Shown piece by piece: positions 45,461 through 53,028 of a stretch of DNA of 64,000 nucleotides. Within the stretch, counting starts at the first letter, position 1; each line of letters begins with the position of its first letter. The translations under genes and the position numbers were made by a program. The DNA comes from Lentisphaera araneosa HTCC2155 (GTDB taxonomy: Bacteria; Verrucomicrobiota; Lentisphaeria; Lentisphaerales; Lentisphaeraceae). The notes under the pieces are model-generated. The model had not been told where the DNA came from and ran no database searches. It saw only the letters and a program-made list of their open reading frames with translations. Location: contig NZ_ABCK01000014.1 in the NCBI RefSeq assembly GCF_000170755.1, positions 62,001 to 126,000 of the forward strand, written 5' to 3'.

Positions 45461-46249
45461 ATGCCTCTTTGGAAACTTACCAAGCAGGCCGAACGTTTAA
45501 CTTTATGCAATTATCGCATAAAGCCTGAGGCACTCGATCACCTTCTTCCCCAAGGAACTCGTGCCCGCATCCACAATGGTCGCGCATTTGGTGGAGTCAC
45601 AATTAAAAACTATAATTGTCAAAAATACGATATCGCCGCTTATCTCATGGGTTTTCCCTACGAAATCATCTTACATAGTGTCGCAATTGAATGGGATGAA
45701 GGCAAAGAAATAAAGCATGGCTTGCTCATTTTAGCTCTACACAACTCCTCTCGCATGTCGGCTTTTTTATCCAAAAAACTTTACCCTGTCAAATGCAACT
45801 ATGTTCAATTTGAGGCTGAGGAACACTTTTCATCTTATTTGTTTAAAGCTCACACCAAGCAACACGACGTCTACTTACATGCCGGCATGGAACCCCACTT
45901 TGCCGAAGAATCTTTTTTCTCCTCTGCACGCGAAGCAGGAAACTTCTTTCAGGAATCTCTCATCCACCAACATTCACTTAATCAAAAAAATGGTCGCTTC
46001 TTCCAATCCCTAGCTGAAGGTCAATGGACATGCCAAGCTTTGGATATCCGTGAATTTAGCTCGCAATTTTTTGAAGCCAACTTCGACCCCAAAGACATCG
46101 AAGTGGATCATGCGGTTATGATGCAAAAACTCGAACCTAGTTGGTGCGGTTCCGTGGGCGAAGAAAAAGAAGTCATTAGCTCATCTTTTGCCATGAATCA
46201 AAAAAGTGCTCGGAAAGCCACCAAGTCGTCACTTGGACTTAATAATTAA
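45461..46249 (+). CDS. DUF2071/YqjF-like protein
   Basis: 262 residues. The first 40 residues (RLTLCNYRIKPEALDHLLPQ) match the start of the DUF2071 acetoacetate-decarboxylase-like fold, as do AFGGVTIKNY and the later strand-rich core. The last 25 residues are Ser/Lys-rich and look disordered. No enzyme activity can be assigned. AAGG lies 7 bases before the ATG. It shares a short run with the zinc-ribbon membrane protein. Confidence 0.6.
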   Translation: MPLWKLTKQAERLTLCNYRIKPEALDHLLPQGTRARIHNGRAFGGVTIKNYNCQKYDIAAYLMGFPYEIILHSVAIEWDEGKEIKHGLLILALHNSSRMSAFLSKKLYPVKCNYVQFEAEEHFSSYLFKAHTKQHDVYLHAGMEPHFAEESFFSSAREAGNFFQESLIHQHSLNQKNGRFFQSLAEGQWTCQALDIREFSSQFFEANFDPKDIEVDHAVMMQKLEPSWCGSVGEEKEVISSSFAMNQKSARKATKSSLGLNN

Positions 46250-46340
46250 GACTCATTAGACTCCAAAGTTTAACCTCAAAAACGAGTAGCCGACACCCTT
46301 ATTAACGACCAGAATTAGACTCAGATATCAGGGTCATTTT

Positions 46341-46369
46341 TTGCTTTTAATAATGTGGTGTTTTATATT
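46341..46369 (+). promoter_or_regulatory. Predicted sigma-70-like promoter of the tyrosine transposase gene
   Basis: TTGCTT at 46341-46346 and TATATT at 46364-46369 are separated by 17 bases. They lie 27 bp upstream of the start codon, and a strong AAAGGAG follows just before the ATG. Confidence 0.5.
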
Positions 46370-46395
46370 CTCTGTACTTTGGAAAGGAGAAAGTT

Positions 46396-47349
46396 ATGGC
46401 GCATAATCGTATTAAGGAAATTTGTGAAGATCAGGCCGTTTATTATCTTGTAACAAACCGCATTGCTGGTGGTCGCATGTTGTTCAAAGATTTTGAAAAA
46501 CATAAATTCAAGGAACTACTTTTTGCGGGTTGCGCAAGACTTAGTTATCAGGTGATTGATTATGTTTTTATGGATAATCATTTTCATCTTTTGGTTAAGA
46601 TTCCCCCTACTTCGAATATGGATGATGTGGAGCTTTTAAATCGCTATCGACTTCATAAGCAAAACGAAGAAGTCGAGTTTATTAGTTCTGAGCAGAAGGA
46701 TGATTTCAGAGAACAAATTCACGATATTTCATTCATAATTGGCAATTTTGAGCAAAGGTTCGTTCAGTGGTTTAATAAGGAACATTCATCTTGGGGTCGT
46801 TTATTTGGTCAGAGGTTTGATTCAGAAATGATTGAAGTTTCCCCTCAATCAGATTCTTTGCTTCGGGTTATGGCTTACATCAGTTTGAATCCAGTTCGTG
46901 CTGGAATTGTCACTGATCCAAAAGATTTCTTTTTCTGTGGATATGCTGATCGCCTCGCTGGTGGAAGTGTTGGAGATTGTGATAATGACTTTTTTGACAT
47001 CTTTTGTCGTGAAATTGAAGCTCATGACATCAGAGATAAGCGAACGCATTTTAGGGAGGTTTTTAGAGCTTATATGCTTGGCTTGCGACGTCATAAGAAT
47101 GCTGATTCGCAAACCTTGGCTGAATTCTTTCGGGAGGTGAATTTATCTGAGGAATTAGCCTGGGATGATCTCTTCATTCACAAGTGTCGATTCTTCACCA
47201 AATGCCTAGTCATAGGGTCTGAGGCTTTTGTTCGGGAGAAGTTGGCCAAGTACTCCCAAAAAATGAAATGGAAGCGGATTCATGAGCCTTATACTGAAGA
47301 TGAATGGAATGATATTTATTCACTCAAACCTCGTAGGCGATCGGGCTAA
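46396..47349 (+). CDS. REP-associated tyrosine transposase (RAYT, Y1 family)
   Basis: 317-residue single-strand DNA transposase of the IS200-like HUH class. The HUH motif is DNHFHLLVK near residue 58. The family's second signature AYISLNPVRAGIV lies near 160, and GRLFGQRFDSE near 135. The catalytic Tyr candidates are in FCGYADRL after the NPVRAG motif. The gene has its own promoter, an excellent Shine-Dalgarno site (AAAGGAG) and a hairpin terminator. RAYTs normally mobilise palindromic repeats; none was clearly seen beside this one except the terminator hairpin. Codon use seems more T-ending than in its neighbours, a sign of transfer. Confidence 0.88.
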   Translation: MAHNRIKEICEDQAVYYLVTNRIAGGRMLFKDFEKHKFKELLFAGCARLSYQVIDYVFMDNHFHLLVKIPPTSNMDDVELLNRYRLHKQNEEVEFISSEQKDDFREQIHDISFIIGNFEQRFVQWFNKEHSSWGRLFGQRFDSEMIEVSPQSDSLLRVMAYISLNPVRAGIVTDPKDFFFCGYADRLAGGSVGDCDNDFFDIFCREIEAHDIRDKRTHFREVFRAYMLGLRRHKNADSQTLAEFFREVNLSEELAWDDLFIHKCRFFTKCLVIGSEAFVREKLAKYSQKMKWKRIHEPYTEDEWNDIYSLKPRRRSG

Positions 47350-47377
47350 ATTAACCCTCAACTTACTCCTATAAATT

Positions 47378-47424
47378 CGACTTAGTCAGGACGACCTCAA
47401 AATCGTCTTGATTGAGTCGTTTTT
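47378..47424 (+). terminator. Long-hairpin terminator after the tyrosine transposase
   Basis: The 17-bp arms at 47378-47394 and 47403-47419 pair at 14 positions plus G-U wobbles, and a TTTTTCTTTT tail follows. A stem this long is unusual for a simple terminator and could also be a target repeat of the RAYT. Confidence 0.75.
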
Positions 47425-47537
47425 CTTTTAGCTGTAAATGTACGTCTTCGGCTAAGTTTTGGCTTGAATCTCTGCGCTTTTAATCGGCAAAAAGAAAAAG
47501 TTGAGTTTTTACACCATTTTGCCCCCCTAAATACAGA

Positions 47538-47564
47538 AAAAGAGCCCCGATTTGAGACTCTTTT
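47538..47564 (+). terminator. Weak hairpin in the non-coding gap
   Basis: AAAAGAG and CTCTTTT are complementary with a 13-base loop. Possibly a second terminator. Low support. Confidence 0.25.
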
Positions 47565-47599
47565 CACTCAGCCTTTTTTAAAGGCCTGTCCTTCAATTT

Positions 47600-48133
47600 T
47601 TTTTTGTCGTGGTCGAATGAAGTGAGACTCTGCTTGAGGAGCCGCGTGGAGGTGGGCTACTGGAAACGGTTTTTCGGCGGTGGGGCGAATGGAACACGGT
47701 GTGTGAACAGCCGCCACCTCTGCTTAGCAGCTAATGAAAAAAGGCTGTGAGCACATGGTGTGGAGTGAAGCCCGGGTGGGCTGGAGATTACGTTTGCCAC
47801 TGCGTCAGCCGGCCAGCAGGTTTGCACGGAAGTTGACAAGGAGGAGCGGCGGTTTGGAGAACAAGGCTGCCGCGCAGGTGTGCAAGTGGGATGGCTGCAG
47901 CTAAAGGAAGAATGACTGCCAGCTGTAAGCCAGGGTTCCCACGACCTGCGTGCAAGCCGCTGTGTGCCGAGGGTTGCTATACCGAAGTCATATTATGCGG
48001 GCGAAGCCGAAACGGCAGTGGGCGAGCACCGCCGAGGAACGAGGCGTGGGTAAGAACACGCCCCGTCGCATAATGATGCCGCACTTCTGTATAGCATATA
48101 CCGAGTGCCGACAAACGGCCGCGACGACCGATG
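47600..48133. other. G+C-rich island without convincing genes
   Basis: Hand count over 47701-48120 gives about 58% G+C, against roughly 40% on either side. Short frames exist (47657-47839 minus, 47891-48073 plus) but have no ribosome sites, repeats or family features. The island contains many short hairpins (such as GCCC-GGGT-GGGC near 47771) and ends in the multibranched fold at 47976-48095. It most resembles a structured RNA or an imported element remnant. It lies between the tyrosine transposase and the candidate toxin pair. Confidence 0.6.
47976..48095 (+). ncRNA. Multibranched structured element (candidate RNA or folded DNA site)
   Basis: A closing stem is formed by GCTATAC, GAAGT and ATTATGCG (47976-47999) pairing with CGCATAAT, ACTTC and GTATAGC (48067-48095). 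Inside it lie three perfect hairpins: GCCG-AAA-CGGC (48006-48016), GGCG-AGCAC-CGCC (48021-48033) and GGCGTG/CACGCC (48043-48062). Four helices with conserved-looking loops in 120 bases are hard to explain by chance. Strand and function are not known; no match to RNase P, tmRNA or SRP RNA was recognised. Confidence 0.45.
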
Positions 48134-48430
48134 TTATGAAATTACTTTTTCATGTAGCATCTTCATTATTGTTTTAATGGCATTCATAGTTTCTTCATCA
48201 GGATCATCACCAAAGTGATTCCATCTTCTTTGCTCTACATATAGATGAGAACGGAGTTCAACAATATTGGATTCTTCAGAAACATTATCTAAGTCTCCTG
48301 ATTTCTCACCGTAATCACCTATCTCAGTAGGATCAAATGTTAATGCAAACCTTGAGACTATACGCCAACTAGCACTAAGGTCGGGTAGATTTTCGAGCTT
48401 TAAATCACTTGTTTTTATTATATTTAGCAT
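48134..48430 (-). CDS. Small acidic protein, candidate immunity protein
   Basis: 98 residues, acidic overall (pattern DNVSEESN, GDDPDEETM), soluble, no signal peptide. Begins 10 bp after the stop of the ADP-ribosyltransferase-like gene, with AAGG 7 bases before its ATG, so it is co-transcribed with it. Small size, acidity and position directly after a toxin-like gene are the usual marks of an immunity protein; none proves it. No known immunity family was recognised. The mature toxin appears secreted, while this protein is cytoplasmic, so it would protect before export or after import. Confidence 0.65.
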   Translation of the reverse strand: MLNIIKTSDLKLENLPDLSASWRIVSRFALTFDPTEIGDYGEKSGDLDNVSEESNIVELRSHLYVEQRRWNHFGDDPDEETMNAIKTIMKMLHEKVIS

Positions 48431-48440
48431 GGCAACCTTT

Positions 48441-49316
48441 TTATTTTACAAATTCACTAGGTAAAACTTGATTTGGAACAAGCCACTCTGCTTCATGTAT
48501 AAGTTGACCTTTTGGCCCGCCTGGAACATGTAACTTGTTATAAGGATTGAACTTCGCTCTATTCTTATGGATCCTGAAAGTGTTTACTACACCTTTTTTA
48601 CCTGCAAAAAATTGAGCAACTCTTTTATCTGTTGTTAGAGATATAAAAGGACTTAATGGGTGCGTACTATCTATGGCATGTAATCTGAAAAGCTCATTAA
48701 TCCCATTGCTATCAATCACTTTTTGAGATTCTTTTAAACCATGTTTTCGCGCAACATAAGACTGTATTTCAGTCGTTCCGGGTTGATCTCCACGATATAA
48801 TACAACTGAGTTATTTTTGAAGTGCCTCTGCTTCATAGCAAGGACATTACGTCTTAGCCCTCCTTTTTTTCCTGCTCTTAACCAGTCATTGAATGAGGGT
48901 CTTCCACTGCCTGGGCGAGTTGAAGATAAATATATTTGAAGGGAAGCACCAGAGGTATCGAAGATGTGGGAAATGGTTTGCGAAGTGTGCAAATGATCTT
49001 GATCATCGTAAGTCAATCGAATGACTAGAAAGGCTTTGAAGGGAGAGTCGACACTCAGTTGTGTAACATCGTTTTGACTTTGATTTGGAACTAATGAATT
49101 GGCTTGAAGGCGAGTGTGTTCGAGTCCATCATAGTCGTAGTTGCTTTGCCCCTCGCTAATTAAATTTTGTGTGCAGTCATTATCAGAGTTTGAATTGTAG
49201 TTATAGTTCCGCTCGTAATTGCTGGGGCTCGATGGTGACAAATGAGCTGCATATGACTTAGCATGGACAAAGAAAAATGCTGATATGCATAAAAGGAAAG
49301 TATGTAATTTATACAT
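48441..49316 (-). CDS. Secreted protein with ADP-ribosyltransferase-like toxin domain
   Basis: 291 residues. A signal peptide (about 1-23) is followed by an Asn/Tyr/Ser-rich linker (25-80), an unassigned domain (90-165) and a C-terminal part with the ADP-ribosyltransferase signature in the right order: Arg175 in VVLYRGD, the Ser/Thr strand FISLTTD at 225-230 followed by RVAQFFA, and Glu275-x-Glu277 in HEAEWLVP. The R-S-E with Glu-x-Glu layout is that of arginine-modifying bacterial toxins and of polymorphic-toxin C-termini. AGAGGA precedes the ATG. A small acidic gene follows at once. It is not seen fused to an Rhs or similar delivery module. Confidence 0.72.
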   Translation of the reverse strand: MYKLHTFLLCISAFFFVHAKSYAAHLSPSSPSNYERNYNYNSNSDNDCTQNLISEGQSNYDYDGLEHTRLQANSLVPNQSQNDVTQLSVDSPFKAFLVIRLTYDDQDHLHTSQTISHIFDTSGASLQIYLSSTRPGSGRPSFNDWLRAGKKGGLRRNVLAMKQRHFKNNSVVLYRGDQPGTTEIQSYVARKHGLKESQKVIDSNGINELFRLHAIDSTHPLSPFISLTTDKRVAQFFAGKKGVVNTFRIHKNRAKFNPYNKLHVPGGPKGQLIHEAEWLVPNQVLPSEFVK

Positions 49317-49356
49317 TTTTTTTAATCCTCTGGGTCAAATAAATTTCAAAAGTCTT

Positions 49357-49890
49357 TTATTTACCCGTGAAGACTTTCTCAACGATCTCGACGACGAGTT
49401 CATCTTGAGTTTTGCCATCGCATTCAATGACGATGTCGGCTGCTTCACTGTACAGTTTATTGCGTTCGGCAAAAAGATCTTCAAAAGTTTGCCCGGGAGC
49501 AATCACCACTCCACGGGTACTGAAGTCACCGAGACGCTCCTCGAGAGTCTGCATATTGATTTTAAGAAAAATTACTAAGCCTTTTTGTGCTAGTGATTGC
49601 ATACCCTTTTTTGAGTAAACCGCACTTCCCCCCGTAGATACAACGATACCATCCACATCGATTTGGCAGAGGTATTTTTCTTCGAGTTCTTTAAAAACCT
49701 CAATACCTTCCAAATCAATAATCTCTTGTAAACGTCGGTGCTCTTGTCCCTGGATATAGACATCCACATCCAAAAAATCAAAGCTTGTTTCTTTGGCTAA
49801 CAAAACGCCGATGGTACTTTTTCCAGCGCCTGGCATACCCACCATAACAACATTTGATTTTTCTGGAAATTTATTGGGACAAACTTTCAT
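49357..49890 (-). CDS. aroK: Shikimate kinase
   Basis: Phosphorylates shikimate in chorismate and aromatic amino acid synthesis. 177 residues: Walker A in GMPGAGKSTIG near residue 20, the shikimate-binding DVDVYIQ (normally D-x-D), STGGSAVY near 85 and the LID-like STRGVVIAP near 127. Slightly divergent from the DTD motif of classical AroK, so a related NMP-kinase-like activity is not excluded. Separated from the toxin-like gene downstream by 40 bp. Confidence 0.85.
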   Translation of the reverse strand: MKVCPNKFPEKSNVVMVGMPGAGKSTIGVLLAKETSFDFLDVDVYIQGQEHRRLQEIIDLEGIEVFKELEEKYLCQIDVDGIVVSTGGSAVYSKKGMQSLAQKGLVIFLKINMQTLEERLGDFSTRGVVIAPGQTFEDLFAERNKLYSEAADIVIECDGKTQDELVVEIVEKVFTGK

Positions 49891-49985
49891 TTTTCAGCCT
49901 TTGAGTAATTTTTTTGATAATCAAGCAAAATAAATAGCTTAATGCAATTCCTTCGAGAGGACACCTTCGCCTCGAGCTCTCCTAG

Positions 49986-50005
49986 CAAGGATTTCTCAAT
50001 CCTTG
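49986..50005. repeat. Perfect hairpin upstream of aroK
   Basis: CAAGGATT and AATCCTTG form a perfect 8-bp stem with a TCTC loop. It is part of a longer G+C-richer stretch (49945-50035) with further short inverted repeats and a spurious frame on the minus strand that ends in ATGA with aroK. It may be a dispersed repeat or an aroK leader structure. Confidence 0.35.
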
Positions 50006-50148
50006 ACCAAGCGACTGGACTTCGCCCCTCATTATGGTTAATCTTAACTTTTTTACAAAGTAAATCCACACCATGCTTTTTCAATCTTCATATCCCTTTG
50101 ACTTTCTCTTAGTTTTGCTTAGTTTTTATAAAACAAATAAGGATCATT

Positions 50149-50517
50149 ATGAGTAAACAATTAAACGTCTTAGGAACTACCCTCGAAGTATGCTGTTCAA
50201 AAACACAAACAGGATTTTATCGCGATGGCTTTTGTCACACTGGTCCAATGGACATGGGCTCCCATACTGTGTGCTGTTTTATCACACAAGAATTTCTAGA
50301 ATTCTCCAAACGTGCAGGCAACGACCTCTCAACCCCCGTGCCCGAATATAATTTCCCTGGTTTAAATCCTGGTGATAAGTGGTGTGTTTGTGCGAGCCGC
50401 TGGTTACAGGCCGAAGAAAAAGAGAAAGCACCACCGGTCATACTTGAAGCCTGCAATGCGCGTTGTCTCGAAATCGTTCCCTTAGAAACACTCAAACTCT
50501 ATGTTCATAGAGGATGA
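50149..50517 (+). CDS. DUF2237-family protein
   Basis: 122 residues of the conserved DUF2237 family, function unknown. The pattern is clear: LNVLGTTLEVCC, TGFYRDGFC, MGSHTVCCFIT, FLEFSKRAGNDLSTP, FPGLNPGDKWCVCASRW. Several Cys are conserved, suggesting a metal or redox role. The ATGA overlap with the LD-carboxypeptidase gene downstream couples the two. Confidence 0.93.
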   Translation: MSKQLNVLGTTLEVCCSKTQTGFYRDGFCHTGPMDMGSHTVCCFITQEFLEFSKRAGNDLSTPVPEYNFPGLNPGDKWCVCASRWLQAEEKEKAPPVILEACNARCLEIVPLETLKLYVHRG

Positions 50518-51383
50518 TAAAAAGCTTTCAACTCGTAGCACCAGCAGGTAAAGCTTCTGACGAAAATCTAGAGCTAGCCACCCCCTCTATGAAAGCCTTG
50601 GGCTACGAATTAAAGAAAGATTACTTTTCTTACAAACCACTGCCCTACTTAGCTGCGAGTGATGAGGAACGTGCGAGATCACTCAGTGAAGCCTGGTCAT
50701 CTGGCGAAGCCGTGATCTGCCTTCGTGGAGGCTATGGATGTACACGCTTACTCGACTTACTCGACTGGGAGCAATTGCGAAAGACATCAAATCTTCTTAT
50801 TGGTCATAGTGATATTAGTGCATTACATTTGGCCTTTCTGAAACATGGCCTCAGCCGAACAATTTCTGGTATCATGGCCGCAGCAGAATTCACTCGTCTA
50901 CCTGACCAAGCACTCACCTTATCGAGTTTTGAGCACGGTGTTCAACAAGAATCTTTTCAATATGAATGGGTACCTAGTTTTTATTCTAGTATTAACTATA
51001 AAGTTAGCGGAAAACTCATCCCCGTTACCCTTTCTGTTCTTTGCTCAATGGTCGGAAGTCAACACCTACCCGATTTTTCAGAGTCTATACTCATTCTAGA
51101 GGACATCAATGAAGTCCCTTATAAAGTTGACCGTATGCTTACGCAGTTAAAGCTTGCTAATATTCCTCAGTTGTGTGCAGCTATTATTATGGGCGACTTT
51201 AATAACTGCGGTTCAGAGCAAGAACTCAATCGCATTTTTATCGATTTTGCAAAATCTACTAAAGCGCCTATCATTAATGGCCTGCCTTTTGGTCATTGCC
51301 TGCCCAGACTCAACTTGCCTGTGGGAGCTGAAGTCGAACTCAATTTCCACTCTACCGCAACTCTTAAAATTATAAGGTACTAA
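50514..51383 (+). CDS. ldcA: LD-carboxypeptidase (peptidase S66 family)
   Basis: Cuts the L,D bond of tetrapeptides during murein recycling. 289 residues. The nucleophile Ser lies in IGHSDISALH near residue 103, the Glu in LEDINEVPYKVDRML near 200, and the His in GLPFGHCLP near 265. VAPAGKASD at the N-terminus and LRGGYGCTRLLDLLD are also typical. No signal peptide, so cytoplasmic. Overlaps the DUF2237 gene by 4 bp and is followed by the MBL gene. Confidence 0.92.
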   Translation: MIKSFQLVAPAGKASDENLELATPSMKALGYELKKDYFSYKPLPYLAASDEERARSLSEAWSSGEAVICLRGGYGCTRLLDLLDWEQLRKTSNLLIGHSDISALHLAFLKHGLSRTISGIMAAAEFTRLPDQALTLSSFEHGVQQESFQYEWVPSFYSSINYKVSGKLIPVTLSVLCSMVGSQHLPDFSESILILEDINEVPYKVDRMLTQLKLANIPQLCAAIIMGDFNNCGSEQELNRIFIDFAKSTKAPIINGLPFGHCLPRLNLPVGAEVELNFHSTATLKIIRY

Positions 51384-51384
51384 T

Positions 51385-52026
51385 ATGAAAGCAAAAGTCA
51401 TCACTTTCCCCGTTGGACTCTATCAATGCAATTGCAGTATCGTGTATTGCCCAGAAAGTAAAGAAGCCATTTTGATTGATCCAGGTTCCGAAGCGGAAAC
51501 AATACTCAAGAAAATTAACTACCAAGGCTTAAAGATTAAAGCGATTATTCATACTCACGCCCACTTGGACCACTTTGGCGCCACACATGAAGTCAGTGAG
51601 AGTACAGACGCGAGTGTTCACCTTCACAAAGATGATATGCCACTATGGAATATAGCGGACTTACAGGCCGAAATGCTCGGGCTCCCAAAATGCCCTCATG
51701 CCAATGTGGATCACTTCATCGAAGATTCCCAAAGTTTTGAATTTGGCGAATTTAAATTGGAGGCCATTCACACTCCAGGCCACTCGGCGGGAAGTACCTG
51801 TTTTAAAATCGAAAATTCTGATGAACAACTGCTCTTTAGTGGCGACACCCTCTTTAGACGTGGCGTGGGTCGTACTGATTTGCCCTCGGGGGATTCTCGA
51901 GAAATTGCTAAGTCAATCAAAGAGAAGCTTTATAAGCTCGACATCGACACCACAGTTATTCCAGGCCATGGCCCCAACACCGTCATTGGTGAGGAAAAAA
52001 GACAAAACCCCTATATAAAAGCTTGA
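51385..52026 (+). CDS. Metallo-beta-lactamase-fold hydrolase (glyoxalase II-like)
   Basis: 213 residues with the zinc motif THAHLDHFG near 53-61, a His in HTPGHSAGS near 131, Asp in FSGDTLFRRGVGRTDLP and a final His in VIPGHGPNT. This layout fits the glyoxalase II-like branch of small cytoplasmic hydrolases acting on thioesters. It starts one base after the LD-carboxypeptidase stop, so it belongs to the same transcript. Convergent with the msr gene (13-bp gap). Confidence 0.9.
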   Translation: MKAKVITFPVGLYQCNCSIVYCPESKEAILIDPGSEAETILKKINYQGLKIKAIIHTHAHLDHFGATHEVSESTDASVHLHKDDMPLWNIADLQAEMLGLPKCPHANVDHFIEDSQSFEFGEFKLEAIHTPGHSAGSTCFKIENSDEQLLFSGDTLFRRGVGRTDLPSGDSREIAKSIKEKLYKLDIDTTVIPGHGPNTVIGEEKRQNPYIKA

Positions 52027-52039
52027 TTTATAAGAATAA

Positions 52040-52958
52040 TTAAGGCTTTGCTTTATTGAACTTTGTTTTATAAAAATGACAATATGGTTTCTTACCGTTT
52101 TTAATATAGTAATCCTGATGATAATTCTCCGCCGACCAAAAACGTGGGGCCTTTATCAATTCAGTTGCAGGCTTATATCCCAAAGCTCTTAGTTCCGAAA
52201 GCAGTTTTTCTGAAATGCGTTTTTGCTCTTCATCAAGGCAAAAGATAGCAGGTAAATACTGCGAGCCGATATCATTGCCTTGGCCATTAGCTTGCTCAGG
52301 ATTATGAGTATTGAAATACATCCTCGCTAGAGTTTCATAATCTACTAAAGTTTCATCGTAAGTTACTTCTACGGCTTCGTAATGCCCTGTAGTTCCCGTA
52401 CAAACATCCTCATAAGTTGAATTACTCTCCGAACCACCTATGTAGCCACTCTTGGTATCCAAAACACCTGGAACAGTTCTCAGCCAATAATCTGTCCCCC
52501 AAAAACACCCCGATGCAAAAATAGCTTTTTTCTGTACTTGCTGAGGGATAAATTTGATTGCCAATGAATTGACGCAATGACGTACATTCTTTGGCGTAAA
52601 GCCTTCACCTTTGAAAACATGACCTAAATGACCTTTGCAGGTGGCGCAAACGATTTCTTCTCGACTAAAATCAGCCTTTACTTCCAAAGCTTCGGGATAG
52701 GCATCGTCAAAACTTGGCCAACCTGTATTGGAATCGAATTTAGCGCTGGATGAAAAAAGTAAAGTATTGCATTGCCGGCAGGCGTAACTGCCCTTTTTAT
52801 AATGCTTATTGTATTCGCCTGAAAAGGGCTTTTCTGTTCCATTATGTAAAAGAATCGCTGCCTCTTGACTCGATAGCTTGTTGTAAGTTAAGTGACTTGG
52901 CTTTGAAGTCCTCGTTACATGAAAAGAGTATGAAGGCGAACAGTAAAAAATATCTCAA
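52040..52958 (-). pseudogene. msrBA: msrB-msrA fusion (methionine sulfoxide reductase), frame-disrupted
   Basis: Continuous coding from about 52950 to 52040 shows an MsrB domain (CRQC and CATC zinc pairs, FDSNTGWPSF, RHCVNS with the catalytic Cys) joined to an MsrA domain (GCFWG, SGYIGG, GHYEAVEV). This frame has no ATG, GTG or TTG before the MsrB core. A second frame begins at TTG 52958 with AGGAG upstream and encodes a lipoprotein signal (FAFILFSC), but stops at 52842. The two are off by one base, with the switch around 52880-52915. A single indel, a sequencing error or programmed frameshifting would each explain it. A shorter translation from the TTG at 52687 would lose half of MsrB. Confidence 0.75.
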
Positions 52959-53028
52959 AAAAGGCTCCTAGTAATTCTCTCTTACTGTATTCCTCTCAAT
53001 GGTCAAGGCAAGTTTCTAACATTCAAAG

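Noticed and set aside
47626-47720. Group II intron 3' end (GAGCCG...CGGTTT pairing at 47638)
   Set aside because: The outer pairing exists, but the internal stem, bulge and GAAA loop of domain V do not line up, and no intron-encoded protein is present.
47976-48140. Integron attC site at the end of the candidate immunity gene
   Set aside because: There is a folded region and a GTTATGA next to the stop codon, but GTTATGA does not fit GTTRRRY, no RYYYAAC partner was found, and no integrase is visible. Left as an unassigned structured element.
47657-48177. Three 60-75-codon frames in the G+C-rich island
   Set aside because: G+C-rich sequence keeps frames open by chance; Cys/Pro/Arg-heavy translations, no ribosome sites and no family resemblance.
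49887-50084. 65-codon minus-strand frame that ends in ATGA with aroK
   Set aside because: Tight overlap is suggestive, but the translation looks like a repeat read-through across hairpins (CAAGGATT/AATCCTTG), with no family match.
52750-52971. 73-codon plus-strand frame opposite the MsrB domain
   Set aside because: Shadow of the MsrB coding strand, which has clear protein-family motifs.
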